A DNA stretch of 64,000 nucleotides from the NCBI GenBank assembly GCA_018806985.1, contig JADANN010000108.1:434001-498000 (forward strand), written 5' to 3'. This document shows, one piece after another, positions 1 to 11,300 of this stretch. A program made the translations under genes and the position numbers. The DNA is from Angiostrongylus vasorum. Its lineage: Eukaryota > Nematoda > Chromadorea > Rhabditida > Metastrongylidae. Under the pieces are notes generated by a model. It saw only the letters and a program-made list of their open reading frames with translations. It ran no database searches and was not told the origin of the DNA. Position 1 is the first letter of the stretch. Each line of letters opens with the position of its first letter.

Positions 1-1500
1 AGTTCAAACCCGGTCGTAGAGCAGCACGGCTCGAAACATTAATGGGGTTTGCGGTGAAGGTAGTGTTAGTGAATCAACAGTGCTAACATGGCTTCGGAAA
101 TTCAGACGGCCATATTCACCAGACCTCTTGCCTACCGACTACCACTATGTCTAAAGTGGAAGCACTAGTAATCTATCTCCGGCCATTACTCTACTGTAGG
201 TATATAGATGATTGTTTTGTCATCTGCTCCACAAAAGAGGAGATGGACAAGTACTTTGAGTTATTGAGCGAACAGTCGGAGTACATGAAGTTCACCCGTG
301 AGAAACCGAAAAAAACTGGCTTCCATTTCTAAACGTTCAAATTAACCTATCCGAAAACGGCTACATAACAAAATAGTGTTGAAAGCCAAGCAGTAAGAAT
401 ACAGTGGCTCATTACCTCTCCTCTCATCACTCACACACTACAAGGGCGCTTATAAGAAATATGTTTCAAACCGCCACCAGCGTGTGCACAGGTAAGGAGC
501 AGAGGGAAGAATGGCGCGCCAAATAGCCATTCCAAATGGTTACGAAACTATAGGTTCTCGGCATAGGCATAGAGGGAAAAACTACGTCCCAGAGCGATAA
601 TTCTGGCGAAAACAAGGCTCCGTTCCTCTTGCTCTTTAATTCGAACGAAATAAGTGCAGCCTTAAAACGTTGCTTAACAAGGGTCGGTCTAGAGAATTCC
701 GTAAGAGTGACAGAAATACCACCGGACACTCTGAGACGCCAGCTAGTTCGCAACCGCCTATATGACCGTCTGTGTATAACGGAAAACTGCATAATTTGCC
801 CTAACGGTAGAGACGGTGATTGCATGAGCTCGGGTACAGTCTATCTGATCTCTTGTAAGGCGTGTGGGGACGAATACGTTGGCGAAACGGGTAGACCGCT
901 CTGCATCAGCATAAAAGAACACCTAGTCGGTAAATCTAAACTAAGACAAAACACTCCACTAGGCGCCCATAGGATGCGGGAACACAGCGGAGAAGATTTT
1001 GAAGTGGGAGTCACTGGCCTCACGCAGCAATCGAAAACATCAGCGCGTAAAACTCTTGAAGCGTTTTGGATCAATTCCAAAGATTCAAAAACGAACCGCA
1101 TGGAGGAGTGTCTTGTCATCACGCGCAACCTGGCGCCATACCTCAGGCTGCTCCAATGACCCGACACAGGCACAGTGCTCGTCCATGCATTACTCTGTGC
1201 AGCTGCTATCCACCAGCTAACCGAAATACTTACAACGAATAAACAGTAGGTGTTTAAATGAAGCTGTTTCTTATGAGAATGCAAATTTATTTGTTAATTT
1301 TAATCTGCTAGGGTTATAAAAGCGTCTGGCTGAGTAGATCGCATGTCAATTTGACCTCCAGGCTCTGAAGAAGGCGAAACCGCCGAAACATCAGCTATTG
1401 TATCGAAATAAATTCTATAAAAAACAACCTCGTGCCTGCGTATTGAAGAAAAACATCGAATTATCAACCAATGCCGAGGTTAACAGAAAGTCGGTCTTGA
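1..1500 (+). mobile_element. Penelope-like element, 5'-truncated by window edge
   Basis: This is the 3' part of a Penelope-like retroelement (PLE). Around 147-332 an open stretch carries the reverse-transcriptase active-site motif YIDD in a PLE-like setting (CRYIDDCFVIC). From 629 to 1159 a 176-aa frame encodes the C-terminal GIY-YIG endonuclease: a [12 protein letters not shown] zinc-type segment, then TVYLISC and EYVGETGRPL, then the arginine/histidine helix region. That order, RT then Cys motif plus GIY-YIG, is diagnostic of PLEs. The non-coding tail (about 1160-1500) holds the terminal-repeat sequence seen in the other copies, including a hammerhead-like motif at 1360-1397, and runs into a TAA microsatellite. 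Stops and frame changes between the RT and the endonuclease show that the copy is dead as a whole. Confidence 0.88.
1360..1397 (+). ncRNA. Hammerhead-ribozyme-like motif in PLE terminal repeat
   Basis: CTGAAGA (1365-1371) is followed by a 4-bp hairpin, GGCG (1373-1376) with CGCC (1381-1384), then GAAA (1385-1388). AGCT at 1393-1396 can pair with GGCT at 361-364 of the same kilobase (1361-1364) to form a short stem I. The order matches a type I hammerhead with a very short stem III. Deviations are an extra A at 1372 and ATC instead of GTC at the expected cleavage site, so this copy may be inactive. PLEs of other animals are known to carry hammerheads; activity here is inference. Confidence 0.55.
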
Positions 1501-1501
<1 letters not shown>

Positions 1502-1551
<50 letters not shown>

Positions 1552-1559
1552 TAATAATA
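1502..1559 (+). repeat. (TAA)n microsatellite
   Basis: A nearly perfect trinucleotide array of about 19 units directly follows the 3' end of the Penelope-like element. It either marks the target or grew from the element's tail. Confidence 0.95.
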
Positions 1560-1573
1560 GTGATGCAAATAGT

Positions 1574-1946
1574 AAGGTGGTGGGTTATGCAATGATAGTG
1601 ATGTCGTTCACCACGAGCACAGTGCTTGTTCGACCTCGCGTCGGCTTCAATCAGCCTCTCATACCACCGGGATTGGGAACTTAGTAACAAACTTGTCTAG
1701 GAACAGCTCACTGTATGCAATCCAAGTGGGAAGACTTTAACCGCCTATCCCAGGACTCCAGCGAGAATCGAGTCCACCAGCATTCAACGACATTCATGAA
1801 GAAGACAAAAGTCCTCAACCAGGAGTTCAACCCAGGCGTGAAGAATTCGAAGACCACCATAGATGGTGGATGCAAGGGAACTAATCCAGTGAGAGAAGTG
1901 TTGAGATCAGCCTTGTAGATATGTAGACGGGTCGTGTAAAATATAT
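1574..1946 (+). mobile_element. tRNA-like SINE, family S2
   Basis: This copy shares with 5830, 10019 and 58000 a tRNA-like head, the middle block TCCCAGGACTCCAGC and a tail ending in a GACGGGTCGTGTAAAA-like sequence. The head has a B-box-like GTTCGACCTC. The AATAAT-rich sequence after 1946 may be the tail. S2 has no coding capacity, so the short frame inside it is not a gene. Confidence 0.75.
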
Positions 1947-3046
1947 TTTAAAACCCACAATACTGATAATAATAGCAATAATAATAATAACAACAACAAT
2001 CTGTGCATAACTGAGCGACACTAATAGTTCTAAAAAGTTCCACTCCAGCTTTCTTCACTATAGGGCAGTTCCACTCCACAAGTTGCGAGTGGCCAATTTC
2101 TTGAAGGATTCACGGAGCAGGAGTGGGAAAAAGGCGCTTCCGCGAAGCCGGCCGAAATGCTGAAGGTGGAGAAGACGCCGGTATGTGTGCTTGTACCTCA
2201 AGACGATATCTGCCTGAGTACGTACATGCGTGTTTCTTTGGACTAGAATCCGTAGTTCTCCAACTTGTGACTTATATTCCGTGAAAACAAAAGAATTAAA
2301 GAAAAATGTGCATTTTCTCCAATATCCGCTGAATTTGTTGGTGAAACACTTCTCTCGTTCTTCGAAATGATTCTGGATCGTGAGCATTCGTCTGGCAATC
2401 ACGAAATATGGAAGAGTTAAGGTCAAGTTTAGAACAATTTTTTGAATAACTTTTCAAGTTACCACTGCGCTTCATCGCCAGAGTTACACCTCGACGCTGT
2501 GATCGCTCGACAACCTGCTCGTAATAGTGCGTTGGCAAAACGCTTCGAGATGCTCTTCCTGTTTTCGCTTCGCATGCCGGATTGAACTCGATCACTTCCA
2601 ATGGATATCAGCGTCTCTATGTCACCACTAGCATCACCGCAACTACTGCAACGTTTGAACAGTTCGTGTTGCTCAACGAATCGGGCGCAACGAGTAACTT
2701 AGTATTTGATTAAAGTAGTTTTATTAAACTGTGGTGTCCGTTATAAAATAGAAGAATGGTGTGATGCTCTTTTAGAACACTGTAAGCGTCTTTGTCGGAC
2801 CGAAAGAGACGGTTGAAAAAAATTGTGGTACAAAAAACCAACAAGTAAAGAAAATCAATCTAAAGGTTCGTTTATACTGTGTGAAACTTCCTGCTAACTT
2901 TAAACCAGTATTGATGGATTAGAACTCTTTCAACAACAAAAAAAACAATAAACTATTTAAGGCCGAACATAATTACCACGTAGGTGATGCTTTTCGGACA
3001 AGTGGTATCGTATGAATTGTATACTGACGTACACTTAAAACAATAA
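1947..3046. other. Unassigned; coding-like patch at about 2290-2700 (minus)
   Basis: On the minus strand from about 2695 to 2450 a long open stretch (with CSSCGDASGD and RFANALLRAGC) ends at a good donor, GTAACT. A second open stretch of about 110 codons follows from an acceptor near 2403. The phases of the two do not join cleanly and several frames are open at once, so I cannot claim a gene. No homologue was recognised. The remainder (2700-3046) shows nothing I can name. Confidence 0.25.
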
Positions 3047-3235
3047 AGGATAAAGCTTTTGGCGTTGATCAATCTCTGATGGATGCGCCATACATCCATT
3101 TTCATTAGCCATCGTTAAAAAGTAACTGAATGCATATTACCTTTAAGAGTGATTTACGGTGGCCTACTGATGTACCGGTTCAGTACTGTTGTCTTCTGAC
3201 AAAGTGTGCCACGAATTTTCCGGAATCGGGCCTCG
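3047..3235 (-). mobile_element. tRNA-like SINE, family S1 (3' part)
   Basis: In minus orientation this matches the 3' half of S1: the block read as CGGTAGGCCACC and the tail ending in TTGATCAACGCC then an AT-rich end. The head is missing or too decayed to see. Confidence 0.65.
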
Positions 3236-4296
3236 TTCATATTTACACGTTTTCCACTCCAATCCTTTTTTTTGCACCCCATAATCATTTTCTGCGCTTC
3301 GTTGAGCTCAAGTGTCATGTCTGTTTCGTTGTAATTTCTAAAAGATTGTAATCTCATCGGCTAGACCAAGGTTTGACAGGAGTTGTGGTCAATGCGTACT
3401 CGCTTTTTCATCCCAGTCGAGCGACTTCACTGCCAACTGTAATGCGGCTGAGAACAGCTTTGGTCATATGGTGCAGTTTCATAGAAGCCGTCTTCCAGCG
3501 CGTACGGTAAACGATCGATAGAACAACTGTATTTTTTGTATTGCATTTACAATAATGGTCAGCTGAAGAGTTATGTGGTAGCAGCTCACTTCTTGGTCGA
3601 CGAACGCTTATAGAATTTCACTCGTTTCACGCTGTCAAGCGCTTTTTTTGTAGTCGAGAAGGTATGGGAAATAAAGTCGATGGTGCCCCGGATAAAACTC
3701 TAAAACATCGGAATAGTCTGCTTTTCAGTAGGTTGCGAAACGCGTCCAATTCTCTCTCATTACTTTGTGCACGTTCATAAATAGTAGTTGATGATACAGA
3801 CTTACTTAATTTTGACATGGATGTTGGAGACTGGTCAAGCACTTTGGTAGAATCCCATATGCGATTACTTGATAGGAAATAGATACGTGTGTGACAAAGC
3901 CAACGCTACCGAAATTTCATGACGGGATCTTCATCGGCCTTCCTATTTGTCTTCCCTTGTAGCAAAAAGGACGTCTTTATAGTGTGTTGTGGGCGTGCCC
4001 ATATGGTAACGTTTCAGTAATATGCTCTGCAACTCGAGATTTGATGGCTTCTCATCGTTGTCGCACCTCCCAGTGAAGTAGACCAGAGCGCTTGATGGGT
4101 GACACACTGATGATGATTCAATCCTAGTTGACTATCTGTTTATCTGTGGTACCCTAGAATTCTGAAGTCAGTAAGGCTATAACTTCGTTTAATGAGTCAT
4201 CTCAAGCAATCGCTGGCCCTCGCGAACCAGACGTAGAGGGATGTGCCACCTTTCCTCCAATTGATAGCAAGAGGTGGTCATTGTTAGTGCTGGTTT
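3236..4296. other. Unassigned intergenic sequence
   Basis: I see no convincing exon, tRNA or repeat copy here. The open frames are short and without recognisable motifs. Confidence 0.4.
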
Positions 4297-4440
4297 AGAC
4301 TTAGCCGCGGCTTCCTTGTGACAACGTTGCACTTCTTCTCAGCTTGACAGACCTTGCTGGGCGGAACAAGCCTCCTTTGCACATCGCAGTCCGATACTCA
4401 AGAATACCCCCCAGTCACGCTGTTGCGGTAGAGTGAGGTG
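4297..4440 (+). repeat. Fragment of dispersed repeat D
   Basis: Contains the family D tail block CGCAGTCCGATACT followed by AGAATACCCCCCAGTCACG, as in the fuller copies at 12.1 and 28.2 kb. The left part is decayed. Confidence 0.6.
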
Positions 4441-4874
4441 GTATGATTTATTGAAAAACTTACGCCTCAGAAAAAACCTGATAGAAGCTAGGTTGTTTTA
4501 ATGCCTCACTTCTATTCTATAATGAAAATTTCCTTCTGCTGTTCTATGCTACTCGCACCAGGCCATGTACCTCGCAATACGACAGCTGTGGTCATTTGGA
4601 TCTTCGAAAGAGTTAACCGATCCAAATATCTTTGAAGGAAGGAAAGGCTTGAACATTGGTCTCTACACCTACAGCCGACTTTTTAAACCTGCCCATTCAC
4701 TTCTTCATTATATGTCGAAGTACCTTTCCAGTAAATTACTTCCTTCGTTCCATGTTCGCGTAGGTAAATAACGAAGTAGCTAGACGAGAACATAGTTGAG
4801 TGGATCTTTATACCAAAAGAAGAAGACGTCCAACTGCATGTCCAATGATTTTTCGATTTTTTATGAGCACATTT

Positions 4875-5158
4875 TCGGCCACGTGTAGCGCAGTGGTAGG
4901 GAAGCTCCCTGCAACACACGTGGGATCGATCCCAGCGCCCATGGCCCACCAAGCCTTCCATCCCTCCGCGGTCGGCAAATTCATGCCAGACTTGTGTGGG
5001 AGGATGCAGCACTGGCTCGATACATCGGTAGGCCATCGCAATTCATTGTAAAGGCCAGATATGCATTCAGTCCTCTCCAACGATGCTTACTGAAGTCGAA
5101 TGCATGGTGCATTCCTCAAGGATTGGTCAACGCTGAAAGCTTTGCCCTTTATTTTTTT
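4875..5158 (+). mobile_element. tRNA-like SINE, family S1
   Basis: A clean copy. The head reads GTGTAGCGCAGTGGTAGGG (A-box-like TAGCGCAGTGG), and GATCGATCCC follows about 45 bp later (fits the B-box rule GWTCRANNC). The body holds ACCAAGCCTTCCATCCC, GGTAGGCC and a TGGTCAACGCTGAAAGCTTT tail with a T-rich end. Short open frames on both strands are by-products. Confidence 0.85.
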
Positions 5159-5829
5159 GTGAATACACTTTCTAATAACTGCCTTAATTATTGCTTGTTG
5201 CTGTCAACCATTTAGAGCTTGCTTATTTCCAAAGCCCAGCTTGCAAAAAAAAACCTATCGAGAAGCATCTGGACCCAAAAAAAAATCACATGGAAGGGCT
5301 TGTAGCTCGGATCAAGGCTAATTTGTCGAATCACGACAAAATCTGTTAAAAAGGAAAAGTGCTGCCCATGGAATTTATATCGCACCTCATGAGTTCAGCC
5401 CGGCTTCACTTGCAACACGCACCGCACGGCTCATCGATTCACTAGCAACTCATTGAAGCATTATACACAATATTTTTTTGTTTCTTCATAGTGAAGTGCG
5501 CTTCATATGTCAGTCTATTGTGTTGAATGATAATTTCTGGTTTGGTAATACAAAGTCATCAAGCTTTTGCCCTGAATTGTGCAGGCTATGGCACATTGGA
5601 ACTGATTTAAAATCATGGTTCGATACCGCTGAACCCTCAATTGGTTCCATCCTTTTAGGTACTTCTCGGTCTTTTAGCACGTAGAGTTCGACGCTAAATT
5701 TCGTGTGGTCCAATCGATGCGAAAATTATTTAACGCACGCATTGCATATTGAGATAAAATCATGTCAGCCCATCTACTCCTGCGCACGATACTAAATGCA
5801 CACTGAATGAGAAAACTTTAAGAGTTAGA
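5159..5829. other. Unassigned intergenic sequence
   Basis: No exon or repeat was recognised. Two 67-68 aa frames on opposite strands overlap at about 5480-5710 and show no known motif. Confidence 0.4.
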
Positions 5830-6190
5830 AGGATGGATAGCACAGTAGTAATGACGCCGATCATCACGAGCGCGCTGGTTTGATCCCTCCTCCCTAGGAT
5901 CATCAAGCCTGTCATCCCTTCGGGATCGGGAAATTGATAACAGACGTGTCCGAGAGAAAAAATCGCTCTCTGCAATCCAGTTGGAAACGCTCGAGCTCGG
6001 CTATCCCAGGACTCCAGGAAGAGTCGACTCCATGAGCATTCTACGACATTCAAGATAAAAGGAAATCCTCAAGTAGCAACCGAAACCACACGTTAAAGTT
6101 GGAAGACCATTGTGAATGACGGATGCGAGGAAAGGAATGGAATGTGAGGAGTGCTGGGATCCGTACAATAGACGTGAAGATGAGTTGTAT
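5830..6190 (+). mobile_element. tRNA-like SINE, family S2
   Basis: A degenerate tRNA-like head (TAGCACAGTAGTAATGA, then GGTTTGATCCC) is followed by the S2 body (CTATCCCAGGACTCCAG, GAGTCGACTCC) and tail (GTGCTGGGATCCGTAC, AGACGTGAAGATGAGTTGT). Confidence 0.8.
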
Positions 6191-6921
6191 CAAAACAAAA
6201 AAATAGGCTTTCATAGTTTATTCTTGCCCTAAACTTATCTTTTTGGTTTATGCAAACGATTTAGTATTTTATTTTGCGAGACATTGGTCTCTTTTCGTTC
6301 CTGTAAAGAGGGAAAAGCGTAAAAACCTTGAATGCGACTAAATATCAAACTCTGTGACATTTCTTCTGTAGCATAGATTCTCTTACACAATAGTTTTTTG
6401 CTCTTGTCTTACTAATTAAGGCTGCTATATTGCAGAAAATGCAGAAAAAGAAAAAAAACGATTCATTAGCCCAGTTGGTGAATCGTGTCGCGCATTTGAT
6501 TACGAACGAAAGGGACGATGATCAGACAGAGGTGCTAGGCCTTTGTTTCTTTTTTCTCCTGGATGTTTTTCCTTCATTTCCAAAACTGAGAAGTTGATGA
6601 GGAAAAGTCGAACTAAGTAAGGAGTTGATGAAAATAAATCAAACTTAGTGGTGAGTTGATGAGGAGGAATTTGAGCAAGGAGTTGATGTAGGAAAATCAA
6701 GACGTCGTAAACGAAGTCAGCTCTGAGCGGATAACAATGAAACATGTCCCTGAAGGCGGTGCTGTGTTCATGACTTAGTCCTTGAAGAGACTTCTTCTTA
6801 AATTCGTCATTGTAACCCGCCTTGAAGTTCCAGAATTTTTTGAAACTAGGTAGGTGGGAAGCGAATTCCACTGACCGGTTTTGCATCTTTTGATTCTAAT
6901 ATAGATTTAATACACAATATA

Positions 6922-6962
<41 letters not shown>

Positions 6963-7460
6963 TTTACGAACAGGTATAATAAAACACTGTTGTTCAATGA
7001 TTTCTATTTAAGGTTAAAGTCACTATAACCGTTCGCCCAAAGCAACGAAAGCCTACCAAATAGATTGAAAAGTAGGAGGAGCAATTTGATGGACGACATT
7101 ACCACCTTTCATTTATTTCACACTCATCAATGTTTTCGATGATAAAGATCTTAGTGCATTCTTCTCAAAAGCTTAGGTAGATTGATATTTCCATGAGGCG
7201 AAAAAAGTAGAGATTTTTTGAGATGGAAACTAATGGGACCTCATTTAGATCTATACCTGTGTAATAAATTAAAAAACATGTGGGAAAATTGAATAAAGTG
7301 GCTTGTGACGAATGAAAGAACAAACAACGCATGAAGATCTTGTTCACTCCTACTAGGACGTTGTGTTCAATTGCACTATAGGTCCCGTTCTTTTCAGTTT
7401 CTAAGTTTTTCTCCTCGTTGTTGAGATCGCAGGGTTAGCAGAGAAATTCATCCACAAGAG
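6191..7460. other. Unassigned; AT-rich with simple repeats
   Basis: Holds a (TA)n tract at 6922-6959 and a weak array at about 6588-6690, where GAGTTGATGA-type units recur four times. A 128-aa minus-strand frame (6500-6886) covers that array. It has no recognised domain and I do not call it a gene. Confidence 0.4.
6922..6959. repeat. (TA)n microsatellite
   Basis: Perfect alternating TA for about 19 units. Confidence 0.95.
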
Positions 7461-7463
7461 ATA

Positions 7464-7757
7464 AAGGCGCGTGGAGCGCAGTGGTCGGAGGTGCCCTGCA
7501 ACGCAAACGTGGTATCGATCCCCGCGCCCATGGCCCACCAAGCCTTCCACCCCCTCCATCGGGGTCGGCAAATTGGTACCAGACTTGTCTGAGAGGATAG
7601 CAGCACTGGCTCGATACATCGGTAGGCCACCGTGAGTCATTGTAAAGGTCAGACATGCATTCAACCACCTCCAAACGATGCATAATGAAGTTGAATGCGT
7701 GGCACATCCCCCCACGGAGTGATCAACGCCGAGAGCTTTAGAGCTTTTTCTATCTTT
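7464..7757 (+). mobile_element. tRNA-like SINE, family S1
   Basis: Head GCGTGGAGCGCAGTGGTCGG, B-box-like GTATCGATCCCC, then the full S1 body (GGTACCAGACTTGTCTGAG, GGTAGGCCACCG) and the tail GTGATCAACGCCGAGAGC. Confidence 0.88.
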
Positions 7758-8351
7758 TATCCACAAGATATGAAAGTGCTTTAACTTTTACGAAATGATT
7801 CGTTACCCTCACTGAAACCAATGCGCTTCATCAACTTTGTTCTCTTCGCCATGCATTCATTAAAATCGATGCACCAGCTTTTTCCAAAAGTGGCTATGAG
7901 TCCAGCAGAATTTCACTCAGATTTATTTTAGTTGGATTTGGTCCAGATGATGAATGTGTTTCTCTACTCGTACATTGTAGTGTGTAAGGCTTTTCTCTGA
8001 CCGTTCTGTAATTTGATATGGATACACTGGTTTAAGTTATGATGAGAGGGTTTGAAATCACTTCCATGGAACGGTTTGAAACTTCTAGGTGTTGAAGAAG
8101 TGGACAACACCTATACTATTCCACAAGCTGTTGCTGAGCTGGTAACTTCGACAGCCACTTGAACAGAACCTAGCGGGAACATGCATCAAGTCCTTGATGA
8201 TTGTTCTTCGAACAGTTTAAAGAGAAATGGGAACAAAGCTGCTCCAGAATGATCTAAAATTATTCATTCATTGACTATTCGAGAATCACCAAGTATTATG
8301 TGAATATGTTATAAGAAATAGAATTGTTACTTTTCAGTAGGTACTGCTTGA

Positions 8352-11300
8352 TTAAAGATTGTCTTTTAAAGTTTGTCTTGAGGGCGTTGCTTTATTCATC
8401 ACAGCTGTTGCTCCAGTTTCTTGATCGTTTTCAGTACAAAGCGGATACTTGGCCTTTTTGCCCTTTCCATCCAACATAATTGCAACAACTGAAAGTAAAA
8501 AACCGAAGATACGTGAAACGGTTAGGTGAGCCCTGCTGGTAACAAATCCTTCAAGTGGTTTGGTTGCAAAACAACAAAAAACTGTGAATAACTGGGTTTT
8601 TCGCTGTGCTCTGATCTTTTCTTGCCAGCTGCTCACGTCAATGTTACCAAACATTCTTCTTACTAGACAGATGGGTTTCGTTATAAGTTCAGGAGCTCAT
8701 AAAAACGCCTCCAGTCTGCTGTGCGGTGGTAATGAAAATGTTCACAGAGGTGAATGCAAGCAGACGATATCAAATGCGCTTTCGTTTACGATTATATTTG
8801 TAGCACAATTTCTAAAGTAAGTAAACATTTCTGAACCAGCGTCAATATTTATGGCGTGTGTAGCGCTGCGGTTAAAGGCGCCATACTATACCCAGATGGT
8901 TATCGGTTCCATCCCGCGTCGCGAGCTCCCTAAGCCGTCCATACCTCCGGGCTCGGAAAATTGGCACCAGATTTGTATGAGAAGCACTGATCGGATACAT
9001 CAGTACACCACCGTAAGTCACTGTATAGGGCAAACATGCATTCACTCACACTCCAACGATCCCTAATGAAGTCGAATGCAAAACGCACCCTATACGAATT
9101 GATCAACGCCAAACTTTATCCTTTCTTGTATTATCGATATTTGTAGAAGTATAGCATGCAATTCTACGACGCTTTCTTGTCCGATCTTCATGCTATCTCA
9201 CCCTCATGATTGGTGTAGACAACCAGAATTTTCTTGTCATTGATATTTTTTGTGGTCACGTAACAGCGCTTTGTTTCCAAATGGGAGGCGGCCTCACTGA
9301 GCACAGGGCTTCTTCCAGGAAAGCGCCACTCTTGGCCACATTCCTAGATGAAAATGCCTTTCTTAACATGAATGATTCTATTCTGGAATGAAGCACTCAA
9401 CGTAAATTCACTGTCTCAGACACCGAAAAGCACCTCTTTACCGTAAACACGCGTTAGCTATTTACGTGATACTGCAATTTTATTACAGAACATTTCTGAG
9501 GACGCTTAAGAAGTCGTCTAGAAATGGATTTGATATGGAACTTGACAAAAAGACGACCTCCAATAATCCAGTCGGCAAAAGTTGCTCAATAATATCGAAA
9601 GAGAACTGTTTCCGGTATTCTCTACTCCGTATCTCTCGACCGGTTTCGTTTTCTAACGGAGTCGCCGCTGTAATAGAGAAGCAACAGAACTCTATTGATT
9701 GTTACGTATGAAAATGAACTACTAAAGATTCTGCAGCTTGACTGCTTCCTTCATGGTACATCTTTTTTTTAGATTGGAAAACCTGGTTTCGTTGACATTT
9801 GATTTGTTGGATGTCGTTGGAAAGTACCTAAAGTACCTCTATGAAACATGCTCCAGATCATGGTTGCCAGCGTCCAAATCACGGCTTTTTCATCATAAGG
9901 TTCTGGTTCGACGCCGTCATCTCCGGCTAGGCATTCCCAAGGTATCCAGCTGAAATCACTTTTCTTGAATTCATTGCTAAAATTTTTTATTATTGTTATT
10001 ATCAACATTATTATCACTGGGGACGGGTAGCGCAGTGGTAGTGATGCTCTTCACAAGCACTGTGTTGATTCCACCCCACACTTGGCTCACCAAGCGTTTC
10101 ATCCCTCCAAGTCGAGAAAATGGTGCTGAAATTGTTTCGGAGAAGTTCACTTCCTGTAATCTAAGTAAGAACCTTTCAGCTTTGTTATCCCAGGACTCCA
10201 GCGAAAATCAACTCGACCTGCATTCAACAGCATTCACAGGGAGGATGACAATCCTCAAGCAGCAGCCTACGCCACAAGCGAAAATTATGAAAGTCCTCGT
10301 GGACAATAGATCTCAAGAAACAAATCGAATATATGAGATGCTGAAATCCACACAGTGGATATGAAGACGCGTCGTGTATAAAAGAAAGCTCGACAAGTGG
10401 TCTTTTCTGAAGAATAGAAACCTGTCGCCAATAACAAATGGGACAGATAAAAACGGGACCGGAAATAATCGAGGTTACAACGCAGTTAGAGTGCGATCGT
10501 ACCATCCTTTACATGTGGAATAAGGCTGTGGACTTCATAGCTACTAGTAGACAGTGTCTCTCACATTCGGTCTTTCTACTAACAGTTCCGAAACTCATCA
10601 GCCACAACAACAGACTGCTCTATAGAATCCCAGCACAGTATTTTATGTCCTACTGATGTTTTTCGTTCTCTACTCTTGTTATTTTTTGGAGAGTGTTTCC
10701 GAGGAAAAAGTGCACACATTGTCAACACCAATAGTCAGGCCTCTTTAGTAAAGAACGCTCTCACTGAGCTGTGGAACTCATATGGTCAAAAATCGAATGT
10801 GATAAGCAACAGACTGACCGGCACCGCTCAACGTCGTCTAGATAGACGCGCTTAGGAACCACTCCGGTTGAAAGACCAATCACAGCCACCTGAAACAAAC
10901 ACTCAGCTGCCTCGTACTGTTGCAGATTCATTTCTATCTCATCTTCTCGATAGACTGCATAAAATCAAATGCCTTTAAGGTCTTTGTCGCCGACAGGAAA
11001 CAGACGTCAATCGAAAGCTTCTTGTGAATGAACTTGGATCGCTCGAAAAAGTCGATGGCAGTGGCCATATGCCGAGCGAATTGCAGTAACTGAAAGACAT
11101 GCTTTCTGCGAAACAACGCCAATACCTTTAAACTTCATAAGTTTGATAAGATTTTCATGTACTGAACTGGTGTCCTTCACCGAAGTATTGCTTTGAAACA
11201 ATTTCGAAGTTTAATTCTTCCTGCTTTCTTATTTCTTTCACATGTGAATACGAACATTTATTCCCAGCAAGATGTCATTGAAAGGCCTCGTTCTCCAACT

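Noticed and set aside
1502..1559. Open frames rich in Ile or Asn over the TAA array
   Set aside because: Pure microsatellite artefacts.
2640..2695. CSSCGDASGD as a nuclear-receptor zinc finger
   Set aside because: The residues after it do not follow the nuclear-receptor pattern (no second Cys pair, no CKGFFRR).
6500..6886. 128-aa minus-strand frame
   Set aside because: Covers an imperfect GAGTTGATGA array, has no known motif and no splice context.
11126..11190. Alternative pseudokinase exon with SSVHENLIKLMKFK, resembling the helix C to beta-4 loop of kinases
   Set aside because: It would leave a 36-bp intron and a phase clash with exon 11105-10973. The overlapping frame 11220-11168 joins in phase with a 62-bp intron and was preferred. 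Transcripts could reverse this choice.
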